DNA from: a virus
IMG/VR virus record: IMGVR_UViG_3300037189_031290
Coordinates: 1-22,880 of that record
DNA length: 22,880 nt
Reading direction: 5' to 3' (one strand)
The position numbers were made by a program, and so were the translations under genes. Every line of letters starts with the position of its first letter. Position 1 is the stretch's first letter. The notes under the pieces were generated by a model. It was not told the origin of the DNA. It saw only the letters and a list, made by a program, of their open reading frames with translations, and did not search any database. Shown here one piece after another: positions 8,438 through 17,600 of the stretch.

Positions 8438-9201
8438 TATTGTACCGCCACTTCACCGAATGGGTTAATCTCTGTAAAATCTAGAATATCTATGGATGCC
8501 AATCTATTGAATTCTGAATTGTCCGCCTGTGGGTCGTTTTCTATGACATTAAAATCTTCATTTAATAATTTGCTGGCATCGCCATATAAAGTCGAGTCCA
8601 GCAGCAGTGCGTCGCCAGTCTCCAGCAGCATATCAAAGTTTTGCATGTCCATGCTGGAATCTTCGATCTTGTCAACATCGGCATTGCCAGTATTGAATTC
8701 TTCTGAACTATACTGGAACAATTCACAGCGTAGTTTGTAGACATATAATTTGCCCAGCTGATAGAATGGGTCCTGTGCTTCCACCATTTTGACTTCAAAA
8801 TAACTGTTGGTTAGTGGCATGTATAAAAGATCGCCTTCAGCCGGACGATTGGGCAGCTGTAAATAATTGCTGCGTCCCTGACCTACAACATCATCCCAGC
8901 GTGATCTGGCAACCACAAAGGTTGCCGTGTCTCGAATCTCTATGCCAAATTTTTGCATGAGCTGACCATCGCCACCATAGCCATCCACCTGTTCCAGATA
9001 GGCTTCTACTGGTATGGCATTTTCATATTTGCCGGCTGGATCTTCCAGGAATATGGTGTCGGTATTTACCTCACTGCGGGGCAGATAAAAGACATCAAAA
9101 CCATAGATTTTAATCGACTCAATGATCAGACTTTCAACCAGACGTTGCTCACCGGTACGACCGCCGGGTATGCCGCTCTGGAAGTAAAAATTGGTACTCA
9201 T
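8437..9201 (-). CDS. gp14: Neck protein gp14
   Basis: The 254-aa product matches T4 gp14 (256 aa), which with gp13 completes the neck and allows the tail to join the filled head. It opens MSTNFYFQSGIPGGRTGEQR, followed by VESLIIESIKIYGFDVFYLPR and a segment with IFLEDPAGKYENAIPVEAYL, the conserved gp14 N-terminal half. The middle has FGIEIRDTATFVVARSRWDD and GDLLYMPLTNSYFEVK, also characteristic. The C-terminal 70 residues are acidic and variable. It starts 3 bases after the gp13 stop with GGTGGG upstream, and its stop overlaps the gp15 start by one base. The 13-14-15 order is the same as in T4. Confidence 0.94.
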   Translation of the reverse strand: MSTNFYFQSGIPGGRTGEQRLVESLIIESIKIYGFDVFYLPRSEVNTDTIFLEDPAGKYENAIPVEAYLEQVDGYGGDGQLMQKFGIEIRDTATFVVARSRWDDVVGQGRSNYLQLPNRPAEGDLLYMPLTNSYFEVKMVEAQDPFYQLGKLYVYKLRCELFQYSSEEFNTGNADVDKIEDSSMDMQNFDMLLETGDALLLDSTLYGDASKLLNEDFNVIENDPQADNSEFNRLASIDILDFTEINPFGEVAVQ

Positions 9202-9204
9202 GTT

Positions 9205-10170
9205 TTATCCCACCATAAAGTTTGGGGGCTCGACATAGGTACTCTGCATTTCCTCTTCTAGGTATTTAATTTCTTCCACGGCTTCGTCATAGATCTTCTG
9301 ACCATTTAAAGTGACGCCGCCGGGCATCTGTATACCTTCAAACTTCTTCAGATTGGCTCCCCACTGACGTTTGATCAGGGCAGTGGCATATCTTTTAACA
9401 AATCTGTCGCCATAGACCTGTGGCCAGTCTGCAGGATCCAGAATACGATAAGCTTCAACAATGATGTATTCGCCAACACTGACATCGGTTTCCCAGTTCA
9501 TGTCAATGTAGATGCGGTCCATGTGACGCTGATAGCGGAAGCTCTTTTCGCCAACCAACAGCATGTCCAGCATGGCCAGATGTTGCTTGACCTGCTGATA
9601 GTAGATTAGGCTGGTGCTCATCAGGCTAAACATATCATTGAGACGCAGCTGATAGCGTATGTCCCACATATAGGCCTGGCCAGTATTGATGGCACTGAAG
9701 GGCAATACTCTGACCACCCCCAGCACACCGTCGGCTGTCTGAATATATTTTTTATCTACTACACCCAGGGAAATGGCAGTCATTGTTGAACTAAAGTTAG
9801 ATGATGCTCCAATAATGACTTCTGAACTGGCAAATGTTCCCTGAATATAGGCTACCAGCAGACTGGTGCCAGTACTGGAAGTCAAATTTTCATTGACCAC
9901 AGTTGCCTTGGCACCCGATGTCTGTCCAGTAATTATTTCGCCATTGGTAAAGTTTTGTGCAACCGAACTATTCAGGGTAATGCGGGTTGCAGTAACCTGC
10001 GTAGACAAGTAGATACGTTCTACTGCATCATAGTGATAGTCTCGGTAATAGGCAAAAGCTTCATCAATGCGATCAGAAACCTGGTCGTCATCCACGTTGA
10101 TTTCCACCACGGGATGACCCAGTTCTCTGAGGCAATAATCAATAAGACCTTGACGAGTTGTGACTGCCAT
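9205..10170 (-). CDS. gp13: Neck protein gp13 with an extra Gly/Ser/Thr-rich insert
   Basis: The 321-aa product is the gp13 neck protein, partner of gp14. Conserved parts are the N-terminus (LIDYCLRELGHPVVEINVDD then QVSDRIDEAFAYYRDYHYDA, residues 9-49) and the C-terminal half (GVVRVLPFSA at 151-160, YMWDIRYQLRLNDM at 167-180, GEYIIVEAYRILDP at 233-246, then YGDRFVKRYATALIKRQWG near 253-271). Total length is near that of T4 gp13 (about 309 aa). Residues about 62-136 look unlike the rest: they are Gly/Ser/Thr-rich with FTNGEIITGQTSGAKATV, a pattern common in phage surface proteins. The start is supported by AGGGAG upstream. It follows the 974-aa gene after 12 bases. Confidence 0.93.
   Translation of the reverse strand: MAVTTRQGLIDYCLRELGHPVVEINVDDDQVSDRIDEAFAYYRDYHYDAVERIYLSTQVTATRITLNSSVAQNFTNGEIITGQTSGAKATVVNENLTSSTGTSLLVAYIQGTFASSEVIIGASSNFSSTMTAISLGVVDKKYIQTADGVLGVVRVLPFSAINTGQAYMWDIRYQLRLNDMFSLMSTSLIYYQQVKQHLAMLDMLLVGEKSFRYQRHMDRIYIDMNWETDVSVGEYIIVEAYRILDPADWPQVYGDRFVKRYATALIKRQWGANLKKFEGIQMPGGVTLNGQKIYDEAVEEIKYLEEEMQSTYVEPPNFMVG
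9763..9987 (-). other. Beta-rich insert within gp13
   Basis: This segment encodes gp13 residues about 62-136. It contains NFTNGEIITGQTSGAKATV and, after about 40 residues, a looser echo (FASSEVIIGASSNFSSTM). 'NGE-ITG-TSGA-A-V' segments are frequent in virion surface proteins, so this may be a small decoration domain inserted between the N-terminal helices and the conserved core. Boundaries are judged by eye from composition. Confidence 0.5.
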
Positions 10171-10182
10171 TTTAACTCCCTG

Positions 10183-13107
10183 TTAGGCCTGTGCTTCTGT
10201 CCAGCTTAGACGCAGATTGGTAATAGTAGCCGCGGCAGCGTTGTTGTTTCTTACCACAATGGTTAAAATATCTGGTCCGTTGGGGAAGCCAGGTGTTCTT
10301 GCGCTACCATTACCACTGACAATACTGTTACCCAGATCGCGAACCTGACTAATGTCATAGGTATCGCCGGCAGCACCAGTAACGAAGCCAAAGATCTGTT
10401 CACCACCGGTAACCGTTGTTGTATTACCAGTATGGTCAATAATCTGCGCTAACGAACCTGAACCAATCTGAGTAACCACCGAAGTATAGGTCCAGGCATC
10501 GGGCAATACTGGATTGGTGGTACCACCAAAGGAACTTGGATTCAGAATACCCAGAACCTGCACCGAGGTTGACGCAACCAGACCCATGGAGCGCATCTGC
10601 AACTGCATGCGGTTAACAATTTCGCGAACACCAAACTGACCAGTAATACTGTTGTCAACACTTGGTGCCAATCTCACGCTCAGAACTGCGACACTTGTAC
10701 CTGCGGCAATGGTGGTAATAGATGTCTGACGAGCGTAGGCGAATTGAATGCTGCGGTCATCGTCATAGCCACCATCCATGATCACGCTGGTACCCCAGTG
10801 GTAAATATTTGGAGCACAAGTACAGCCCAGAAAGGTAACTGAAACAACCGAGCTGTTGCCAGCTGCTGCACCATCGTATTCTGTGGGAGTGAATGTTACG
10901 TTGGTTGATGTACCACCAAATGCTCGGCGATCCAGACCAGTTAAATTCCAACCAGATAATGCGCTGTTGTAGGCCTTGTTACCATAGCCCATGACTTCGG
11001 TTAGGTTGCCCTGCTGCACCAGAATGGCACCAGAACTTGGCCAGTATTGAGCATTGTCAACAACCATGGTCAGGTCGCTGCTGGCCAGATTCACACCATT
11101 GTTGGCAGTACTGCCAGAAATCATTCGGGCATAGGGACCAATGTTGTATACTTCATAGCGCGCAGGCAAGTTACCACTACGCATATAGGCCTGATTGTTC
11201 ACGTTGTTGTTGGCAATCTTGTGACAGTAGATAACATCGCCATTGGTCATTCGGAAGCCGAAGCGAATAAAGCCTGCACCATACCAGGTGTAGTCTATAT
11301 AGCACATCTGCATCTTGGTGATGTCTATATTATAGCCTGACGGACCAGTGCCGTCACATCGATCTAAATTCCATTCACTCTGTGGTACTCTGACGTTCTG
11401 GGTAATGTTGAATCTCAGCGAGGTTGTTGTACCAGGTCCGCGATAGGCTGGACTAATTTCCATGCTAGTGCCGCTGTCAATGGCAGTAACCAGATAACTT
11501 GAACCGCGAATGACGATATAATCACCGGGATTCATCTGTTTATGGAATTTGGTATTGGTACCTGTTACCGTGGTTGAACCAGTGGTAACACCAATGGTTC
11601 CCATGCCTTCTTTGATGCTATGACGACGAACTGCAAATATAGTGGAGCCGTCGTATTCATAGTAAAAGCCGTTTTGATTATCGAACATACCAACACGGCA
11701 GCTGGCACCAGTCCAATTCTCGACGCTGACCTGAGGATTAACACCGCCCGGCGCAGTATCTGTACTGCTGGTGGTCATGTTGTATTGCAGCACATTACCA
11801 TTGGAGGTTGCAAAGGTACAGGTAAATGTACCATTGTAGGGATTGGCAGCGCCGCGGTTAACCTCGATGCCTTCAACAATAAGTGTTACACCACTGGCAA
11901 TATTTAACTTCTGCTGTACTGCTATGGTTACTGATGTTCCTGCACTGGTTGTATAGTTGACATCAAAATGTGGTGTAAACTTGGAGCCGGTGCTCATCTG
12001 CATGCCCTTACCAGATTGGTAACGGAAATAACGTCGAGTCTGACGAATGGCAGTAATACCATCGTTCAGGTTTGTCGATGTAATCATGACACCACCATCG
12101 CTGGGGCGGTGCACAAAATTGGCTTCTGGACGAGTTACAACAACCACGCTACCTGAAGTTGGTGTTGTTGTGCCGGTCTGAAATCCCGGTGTTAATACGC
12201 GGAAACTGGTGGCAGATGGTATGTCGTATATCTGCCAAGAACCATTGAGCGTGGTTGTAGTTGCACTGTTGATAAGAATTGGCATGTTGGGTAACAGGCC
12301 ATGTTTACCAATGGTATTGATAGTTAAAATGCTGCCTGGGCTGGCAATGCCGTTGTCGGAACTAATAACGCCAGTAATAATGCGGGATAAAATGCTGCTG
12401 TTAGTATAGGTATCAAAGTAGGAACCGCCCTGAATAACTGTGGATGATAAAAATACACCGCCGTTGATCTGACCCTTGGATGTATAGGTAAAGGTGGTGG
12501 TGCTGGGTACTGTTGTAATAACAAACACACCATCGGCGTCATTGTTCGATGAATAGCTAACGTTGACCAGATCGCTGGTTACCAGACCATGTGCAATACC
12601 AGTTGTTACAGTCATCAATGAACGAGGTGTCTGATTACCACCAGACAGCGCGGTTACGTTGAGACTGTTACCACCGCCCTTGAAATAGTAGGAAGGAATG
12701 TTGTTACCCAACACCAGGCTTTCCCATTTAATGGGTTGCAGACCATATTCAAAGTCGGTATCGATCAGGGCCTGTGGAGCGGCTACGCGCAGTTTATTGG
12801 TTGCGTCGTGCGCTTCTTCGGTCCAGGTAACATCGTGGTAGGCAGTTTCTTCCAGGATCATCAGTGCATCTGATGAGCTGAAAGAACTGGTATCGTAGCT
12901 TAGTGTAAACCGGGTTCCTGTGCTGCTGTAGGGCGCAATAAAACTTGGAATGCCTAGATCTGGATCACTGAAGTTGTAGAGAATTGTATTGCTGGATGAG
13001 TGCACAACCAACACCACACTTTCTCTTCTAAGTATTCGGTTGGGTATTGTTACCGTCTTGGTAGACGGTGAGAACGTATAATATTCATTAAGTAGTCTTT
13101 TCGCCAT
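10183..13107 (-). CDS. Large multi-domain virion structural protein (974 aa)
   Basis: The protein has several recognisable phage structural segments and no enzyme motif. Residues 1-87 match an N-terminal domain recalled from cyanophage-type structural proteins (LLNEYYTFSP, then ILYNFSDPDLG at 42-52, then FTLSYDTSSFSSSDAL). Two copies of an 'HGL' beta domain follow at about 163-211 and 258-311. FRYQSGKGMQMSTG (361-374) and VGMFDNQNGFYYEYDGSTIFAVRR (472-495, given here as a span) form a core that continues at 587-651 with GTGPSGYNIDITKMQ, WYGAGFIRFGFRM and MRSGNLPARYEV. A 55-residue GSTTVTGTNTKF domain at about 503-557 interrupts it. AGGAGA stands 8 bases before ATG 13107. It sits just upstream of gp13, where T4 has short-tail-fibre and whisker genes, so a tail, baseplate or fibre location is likely. 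Confidence 0.75.
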   Translation of the reverse strand: MAKRLLNEYYTFSPSTKTVTIPNRILRRESVVLVVHSSSNTILYNFSDPDLGIPSFIAPYSSTGTRFTLSYDTSSFSSSDALMILEETAYHDVTWTEEAHDATNKLRVAAPQALIDTDFEYGLQPIKWESLVLGNNIPSYYFKGGGNSLNVTALSGGNQTPRSLMTVTTGIAHGLVTSDLVNVSYSSNNDADGVFVITTVPSTTTFTYTSKGQINGGVFLSSTVIQGGSYFDTYTNSSILSRIITGVISSDNGIASPGSILTINTIGKHGLLPNMPILINSATTTTLNGSWQIYDIPSATSFRVLTPGFQTGTTTPTSGSVVVVTRPEANFVHRPSDGGVMITSTNLNDGITAIRQTRRYFRYQSGKGMQMSTGSKFTPHFDVNYTTSAGTSVTIAVQQKLNIASGVTLIVEGIEVNRGAANPYNGTFTCTFATSNGNVLQYNMTTSSTDTAPGGVNPQVSVENWTGASCRVGMFDNQNGFYYEYDGSTIFAVRRHSIKEGMGTIGVTTGSTTVTGTNTKFHKQMNPGDYIVIRGSSYLVTAIDSGTSMEISPAYRGPGTTTSLRFNITQNVRVPQSEWNLDRCDGTGPSGYNIDITKMQMCYIDYTWYGAGFIRFGFRMTNGDVIYCHKIANNNVNNQAYMRSGNLPARYEVYNIGPYARMISGSTANNGVNLASSDLTMVVDNAQYWPSSGAILVQQGNLTEVMGYGNKAYNSALSGWNLTGLDRRAFGGTSTNVTFTPTEYDGAAAGNSSVVSVTFLGCTCAPNIYHWGTSVIMDGGYDDDRSIQFAYARQTSITTIAAGTSVAVLSVRLAPSVDNSITGQFGVREIVNRMQLQMRSMGLVASTSVQVLGILNPSSFGGTTNPVLPDAWTYTSVVTQIGSGSLAQIIDHTGNTTTVTGGEQIFGFVTGAAGDTYDISQVRDLGNSIVSGNGSARTPGFPNGPDILTIVVRNNNAAAATITNLRLSWTEAQA
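12175..12621 (-). repeat. Two 'HGL' domains in the 974-aa protein
   Basis: Residues 163-211 (SLMTVTTGIAHGLVTSDLV ... GVFVITTVPSTTTFTY) and 258-311 (GSILTINTIGKHGLLPNMP ... GSWQIYDIPSATSFRV) share the plan of a strand, HGL, a loop, 'NG/DG-(W/F)-I--(V/I)PS-T-F'. This is a common small beta domain in phage structural proteins. A weaker third version may occupy residues 392-443. Confidence 0.6.
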
Positions 13108-13110
13108 GAA

Positions 13111-13731
13111 TCAATCTCCTAGGACTATGGTATTCGGTGAAAGCGGATAGCGACTTCGGGTTTGTCGCGATGCTGATACTGTATTTATCCTAATTTCTGC
13201 GCTTTGACCAGACTTGGCTACATGGCTATAAAAGATAATTCTTGAGCCAGTAACCCGGTATGTGCGCGCTCTTTCAGCTACGTACAATGAAATCCAAGGT
13301 CCTAATGTTGTGGTTTGTGGGACGGCAGCATTAAACAGTTGCCCGCCAATTTGTACTGTAAAATCTTTGTTGTCAACGTAGTTTATGCCCTCGGTGATGG
13401 CAATTCGGTTATTCTTCAGTGTGAAGATTCTGCGATTTTGTGCGAACTGATTGGAAATATCGTCAAGTACAGTAATGCCTGTATTGCCGCTGCTGCTGGC
13501 CACAGTACCTGGTTGCCAGGCAGCACCACTCCAGACAATGGCTTGTCCAGTAGTAGGAGACGCACTACTGAAAGTGCGTCCACTGAGCTTGATAACTGTG
13601 GGGCTACTAGTACTTCCACCGATGTCTCCTCCGAGCTGAACTTTATTATTGTTCAGCTCGGAAAAGTTATTGTCTACTTCGGCACTAGTAAGCGGCGCAC
13701 CTTTTACGGCGCGCAACGTCAATGTTGCCAT
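13111..13731 (-). CDS. Small fibre-type structural protein (206 aa)
   Basis: Residues 1-30 (LTLRAVKGAPLTSAEVDNNF, SELNNNK) form the 'LT--EVD-NF--L' motif found at the N-terminus of many phage tail fibres. Next come QLGGDIGGSTSSPTVIKLSG and SASPTTGQAIVWSGAAWQPG (residues 32-75), the 'GGD-GGS---PTV--L-GR--SS--PTTGQ--VW-G-AW-PG' pattern also widespread in tail fibre and collar proteins. The C-terminal part has a long basic strand-rich region ending RTRSRYPLSPNTIVLGD-like residues, with no known receptor domain. The start has AAAGGTGG upstream; it lies 21 bases after the 175-aa gene and 3 bases before the 974-aa gene. The role as a fibre or adaptor is inferred from the motifs. Confidence 0.72.
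   Translation of the reverse strand: MATLTLRAVKGAPLTSAEVDNNFSELNNNKVQLGGDIGGSTSSPTVIKLSGRTFSSASPTTGQAIVWSGAAWQPGTVASSSGNTGITVLDDISNQFAQNRRIFTLKNNRIAITEGINYVDNKDFTVQIGGQLFNAAVPQTTTLGPWISLYVAERARTYRVTGSRIIFYSHVAKSGQSAEIRINTVSASRQTRSRYPLSPNTIVLGD
13182..13189 (-). promoter_or_regulatory. Possible late promoter (GATAAATA variant) for the 974-aa gene
   Basis: The minus strand reads GATAAATA near the 3' end of the 206-aa gene, 75 bases before the 974-aa start at 13107. It differs from the late consensus at the first base, like the site before the 589-aa gene. It lies in coding sequence, so chance is possible. Confidence 0.4.
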
Positions 13732-13752
13732 ACTGAATTACCACCTTTCGGA

Positions 13753-14280
13753 TTAAGAAACGGTGATGGTCCAAGTAATTTGCAAAGTGTCGTCGTTACC
13801 TTTGTTAACAGGGTTGAAGGTAGTGCGGCAAAGCATGGTACCACCACCAGAAGCCAACTGGTTAAAAATACCCGCTTCAGTAATAGCAGTGGTATTTGAA
13901 GTGTTGGTACGCTGTGGGTTGTTGGTTGCGAATGTAGCAACATAGGTAACAACACCGGTTGAAGCAGTTGCTGCACTGATGGTTGCACGAGCTGCACCAG
14001 CGATGTCACCGTTGGCTGTAACTTCAGCGCCCAGTGTGTTATCAGTGACTAATGCAGTGGTTGTGCTGGTACCAACGGCCATGGTAATCATACAGCTGGT
14101 GCCGGTGGCAGTTGTCAACGTGCCTGCAGTTGTACCAAGAATACGAGTGGCAATGTAGTTTTTACCAGATTGTACAACCAGGTTGGGAATATAGCGAGTT
14201 TCTTTGAGCTCGCCGCTAGGACCAAATAGCTTAAGGTCAAGGCTGCCTTTTAGCTTGGTATTTTCTTTATGATCGATCAT
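13753..14280 (-). CDS. Conserved phage structural protein of the 'EAGIF...TMLCRTTF' type (175 aa)
   Basis: I chose ATG 14280 (MIDHKENTKLKGSLDLKL) because AAGGAG lies 9 bases before it; the ATG at 14337 would start inside the giant gene with no such site. The N-terminus has KLFGPSGELKETR and NLVVQSGKNYIATRILG (residues 17-49). The centre has MAVGTSTTTALVTDNTLGAE. The C-terminus has ITEAGIFNQLASGGGTMLCR then TTFNPVNKGNDDTLQITWTI (residues 133-172). This combination resembles a small domain family seen near tail fibre genes in many phages, function unproven. It follows the giant repeat gene after 16 bases and probably shares its late transcript, although an exact late promoter box also lies 112 bases upstream. 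Confidence 0.75.
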   Translation of the reverse strand: MIDHKENTKLKGSLDLKLFGPSGELKETRYIPNLVVQSGKNYIATRILGTTAGTLTTATGTSCMITMAVGTSTTTALVTDNTLGAEVTANGDIAGAARATISAATASTGVVTYVATFATNNPQRTNTSNTTAITEAGIFNQLASGGGTMLCRTTFNPVNKGNDDTLQITWTITVS

Positions 14281-14289
14281 TTTATGATG

Positions 14290-14295
14290 CTCCTT
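14290..14295 (-). promoter_or_regulatory. Shine-Dalgarno site for the 175-aa gene
   Basis: AAGGAG on the minus strand, 9 bases before ATG 14280 and next to the stop of the giant gene. It supports the MIDHKEN start. Confidence 0.8.
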
Positions 14296-14296
14296 A

Positions 14297-14626
14297 TTAA
14301 GTGAATGAACGCTTCTCGCCGACAAAATCATCTTCAAAATAATCTATGTCGGCATAGTCTGTCATGCGCAGATTTCCATTACTGGCTACGGTATTTATAT
14401 TTCCGTTCAGGTCAAGATCGCCAGAGTTATCGAACAGTCTTAACGGGAATACTACATTTATCACCAATAAATCGGTGATTTCCATGGAATCCACCTTGGG
14501 GCTGAAGAAATTCAGGTTCATGAATTCCACGCCCTCGCCCAGCATGGTTAAATCGTCGCTGATGCCGCCTTTTTGCCCATAAAGAGCAGTACGATCCAAG
14601 ATGGTGGTGGATGTTTCTGTGAATGG
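14297..14626 (-). other. Unique C-terminal cap of the giant protein
   Basis: These 109 codons share no cassette with the rest. The segment has DDLTMLGEGVEFMNLNFF, VDSMEITDLLVINVVFPLRL, SGDLDLNGNINTVASNGNL and a final acidic/aromatic DYADIDYFEDDFVGEKRSF. Such a non-repeat end could close the fibre or bind another virion part. Confidence 0.6.
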
Positions 14627-17600
14627 TTTATAGAGATTGATGACAAATGATTCCAGGGCGTCACCGCTGACACGCTTGCCCTGATTGCCCTGCCAGCTTT
14701 GTTGACCCAGGAATACACGGTCACGATCGCGGGCTCGAACTGTTGTGCTGCTCAGCGTTGTTGTAGTGCCGGTTCCCTGCTTGGCATCCAAGGAGAACAG
14801 CAGATCAGCGTCATTGGTATCTATGGTAACAATGGCGCCAGTGGTGCCTGCTACATCTCGATCAAAATTGGTTTTGGTGATGGTAAATTTAACAGTTTCC
14901 GATGTATTCTCTGATGCCTGGTAGCGGAAACCATAGTTGTTGCCAGCTCCGGCTACCACGAATGATACTGAACTGCCGGCTCCGTCCTGATCTGCACTCT
15001 TGGCAACTGTAAATAAGATTCTTTCCTGGCTATCACCAGAGTTACGTTTTCCTCCAGTATTGCCCTGCCAGCTCTGCTGACCCACGAACAGACGGTCACG
15101 ATCGCGAGCCGTAACAGTTACGCCACTGACTGTGTAGGTTACCGATGTATTGAATCCATTGACCTTGGCATCCAGACTAAACAAGAATGGTATGGTTTCT
15201 AGCAAACTGCCAGCAACCTTGACGCCAGTGCTGGATCCAAAGCCCATGGTCAGCGCCTCGCGTTTCAACATGGTGGTGTTGTAGACCAGGCCGTCGTACA
15301 CTTCAGTCAAATCCAACATGGCGGTTGTATCACCCAACAGCTTGCCAATCACAAAGGTGGTCCATTCTGCGTTGCTTTGGGTTCTTTGATTGCGGAAACC
15401 AGTGTCAGTACCTATGGTAATGGTTTCTGCGTTGAATCTGTTGATTACATAGTATAGGTTGAAGAAGTCCAGCATACCAACTTCATCCAACTGCCAATCG
15501 CCACGGCTGACCGTTACCGAGCTCTGCTGATATTCAACGTCGGGATTGGGGTCAATGGTGTTCAGTGTAACGTTGCCGGCCACGCCGCGCTTGGCAGTTT
15601 TAATATAAGTAAATGCTGGATTGTCCAGACTGTCGCCGGAGCGGCGTTCTGGATAGGTCTGGCTGGTGTTATTGCGACCCAGCGTGACGATGGCGCCAGT
15701 TGTTCCAGGAACATCAAAGTCGAATCTGGACTTGGTGACAGTGAATTTAACGGTCTCTGATGTGTTCTCACTAGCTTGATATCTAAATCCATAGTTGTCG
15801 CCAGCGCCAGCAACAACAAATGCCGTTGAACTACCTAAACCGTCAGCATCCGCTGCTTTGCTAACTGTGTAGAAGATGCGTTCCTGACTGTCGCCAGCAT
15901 TGCGTCTGCTAGTATTGCCTTGCCAGGTCTGTTGACCAACCACCACGCGATCTCTGTCTCGGGCAGTAACTGTTGATCCGCTGACAGTATAGGTTACCGA
16001 TGTTGCAGCAGCACCGTTAATCTTGGCATCCAGACTAAACTGGAATGCTGGGTTATCTAAACTGTCACCACTACGACGTTCTGGATAGGCTACCGATGTT
16101 GTTCCTCTACCTATGGTCAGCGCCTCACGCTTGATCATGGTGGTGTTGTAGACCAGACCGTCATATACCTCGGTCAGATCCAGCATAATGGTACCGTCAT
16201 CCTGACCCAGACGTTTACCTATGGTAAACTTAACTGTCTCAGATGTGTTCTGACTTGGTTGATAGCGGAAGCCGGTATCGGTACCAATGGTAATGGTATC
16301 ATTGGTAATACGACCAATAAAAATTAACGAATTGAAACTATCAATGATACCAACGATATCTGGTTGCCAAGATTGATAGCTTAGCAAAATAGAACTGTCG
16401 CTAGCATTGGGACCATCAATGTTCTTGAATGAATAATTTCCAACTGTACCTGCTTTGGCAGTCAATCTAACATCAAAGTTGGTTTGTTCTAATAAACTTC
16501 CAGATACACGTCCACCAGTACTGCTACCAAAACCCATGGTAACAATGGCACCGGTTGTTCCAGGAACATCAAAGTCGAATCTGGCTTTGGTGATGGTAAA
16601 TTTAACAGTTTCTGAGGTGTTCTCTGATGCCTGGTAGCGGAAACCATAGTTGTTGCCAGCTCCGGCTACCACAAATGCAGTGGAGCTGCCAACACCGTCG
16701 GCATCGGCCGCCTTGTTGACGGTATAGAAGATACGTTCCTGACGATCGCCGGCATTACGAATAGCTGTGTTGCCCTGCCAGGGTTGTTGACCAACAAATA
16801 TACGATCTCGGTCGCGAGCCAGTACTGTTACGCCACTGACGGTATATGTTTCGCTTAAACGGCCAGCCTTGGCATCCAGACTAAACAAGAATGGTATGGT
16901 TTCTAGCAAACTACCAGCAACCTTGACGCCAGTGCTTGAACCGAATCCAATGGTTAGGTTTTCACGTTCCAGCATTGTCGATGAATATGTCAGATTATCG
17001 TACAGGTCTGTACTATCCAACATTGTAGTGCCTTCGCCGGTAATGGCAGCGTCGAATGGATGACCTCCATATCGTCCCAGATTCTTACCAATGGTAAATC
17101 TAACTGTCTCGGATGTGTTTTGGCTAGACTGATAACGGAAGCCTAAATCAGTACCTATGGTAATTGCATCATTGACACTTCTACCAGTAGCAGCAAATGC
17201 CGAGAAGAAGTCAACAATACCAACAACGTCGTAATCGTAGTCCTGATAGGTTACTGCGGCTGAACTTTGGAATCCATTGCCGTCGGTAGGATCGATTAGT
17301 TTTAATGTAACTGTTCCTGTGACGCCACGGTTAGCGCGCATGCCAAACAAGAATGCTGGGTTATCTAAACTGTCGCCGGAGCGGCGTTCTGGATAGGTCT
17401 GGTTAGTTGATTCACGACCCATGATAACAATGGCACCAGTTGTACCTGCTACGTCCTTGTCAAATCTGGACTTGGTAATGGTAAACTTGACGGTCTCAGA
17501 ACTATTTTCATATTGCTGATATCTAAATCCATAGTTGTCGCCTGCACCAACTACAACATAGGCAATTGAACTTCCTGCACCGTCGGCATCGGCTTTCTTA

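Noticed and set aside
14281-14337. Upstream ATG at 14337 for the 175-aa gene
   Set aside because: It would overlap the giant gene with no ribosome site; ATG 14280 has AAGGAG at a good distance.
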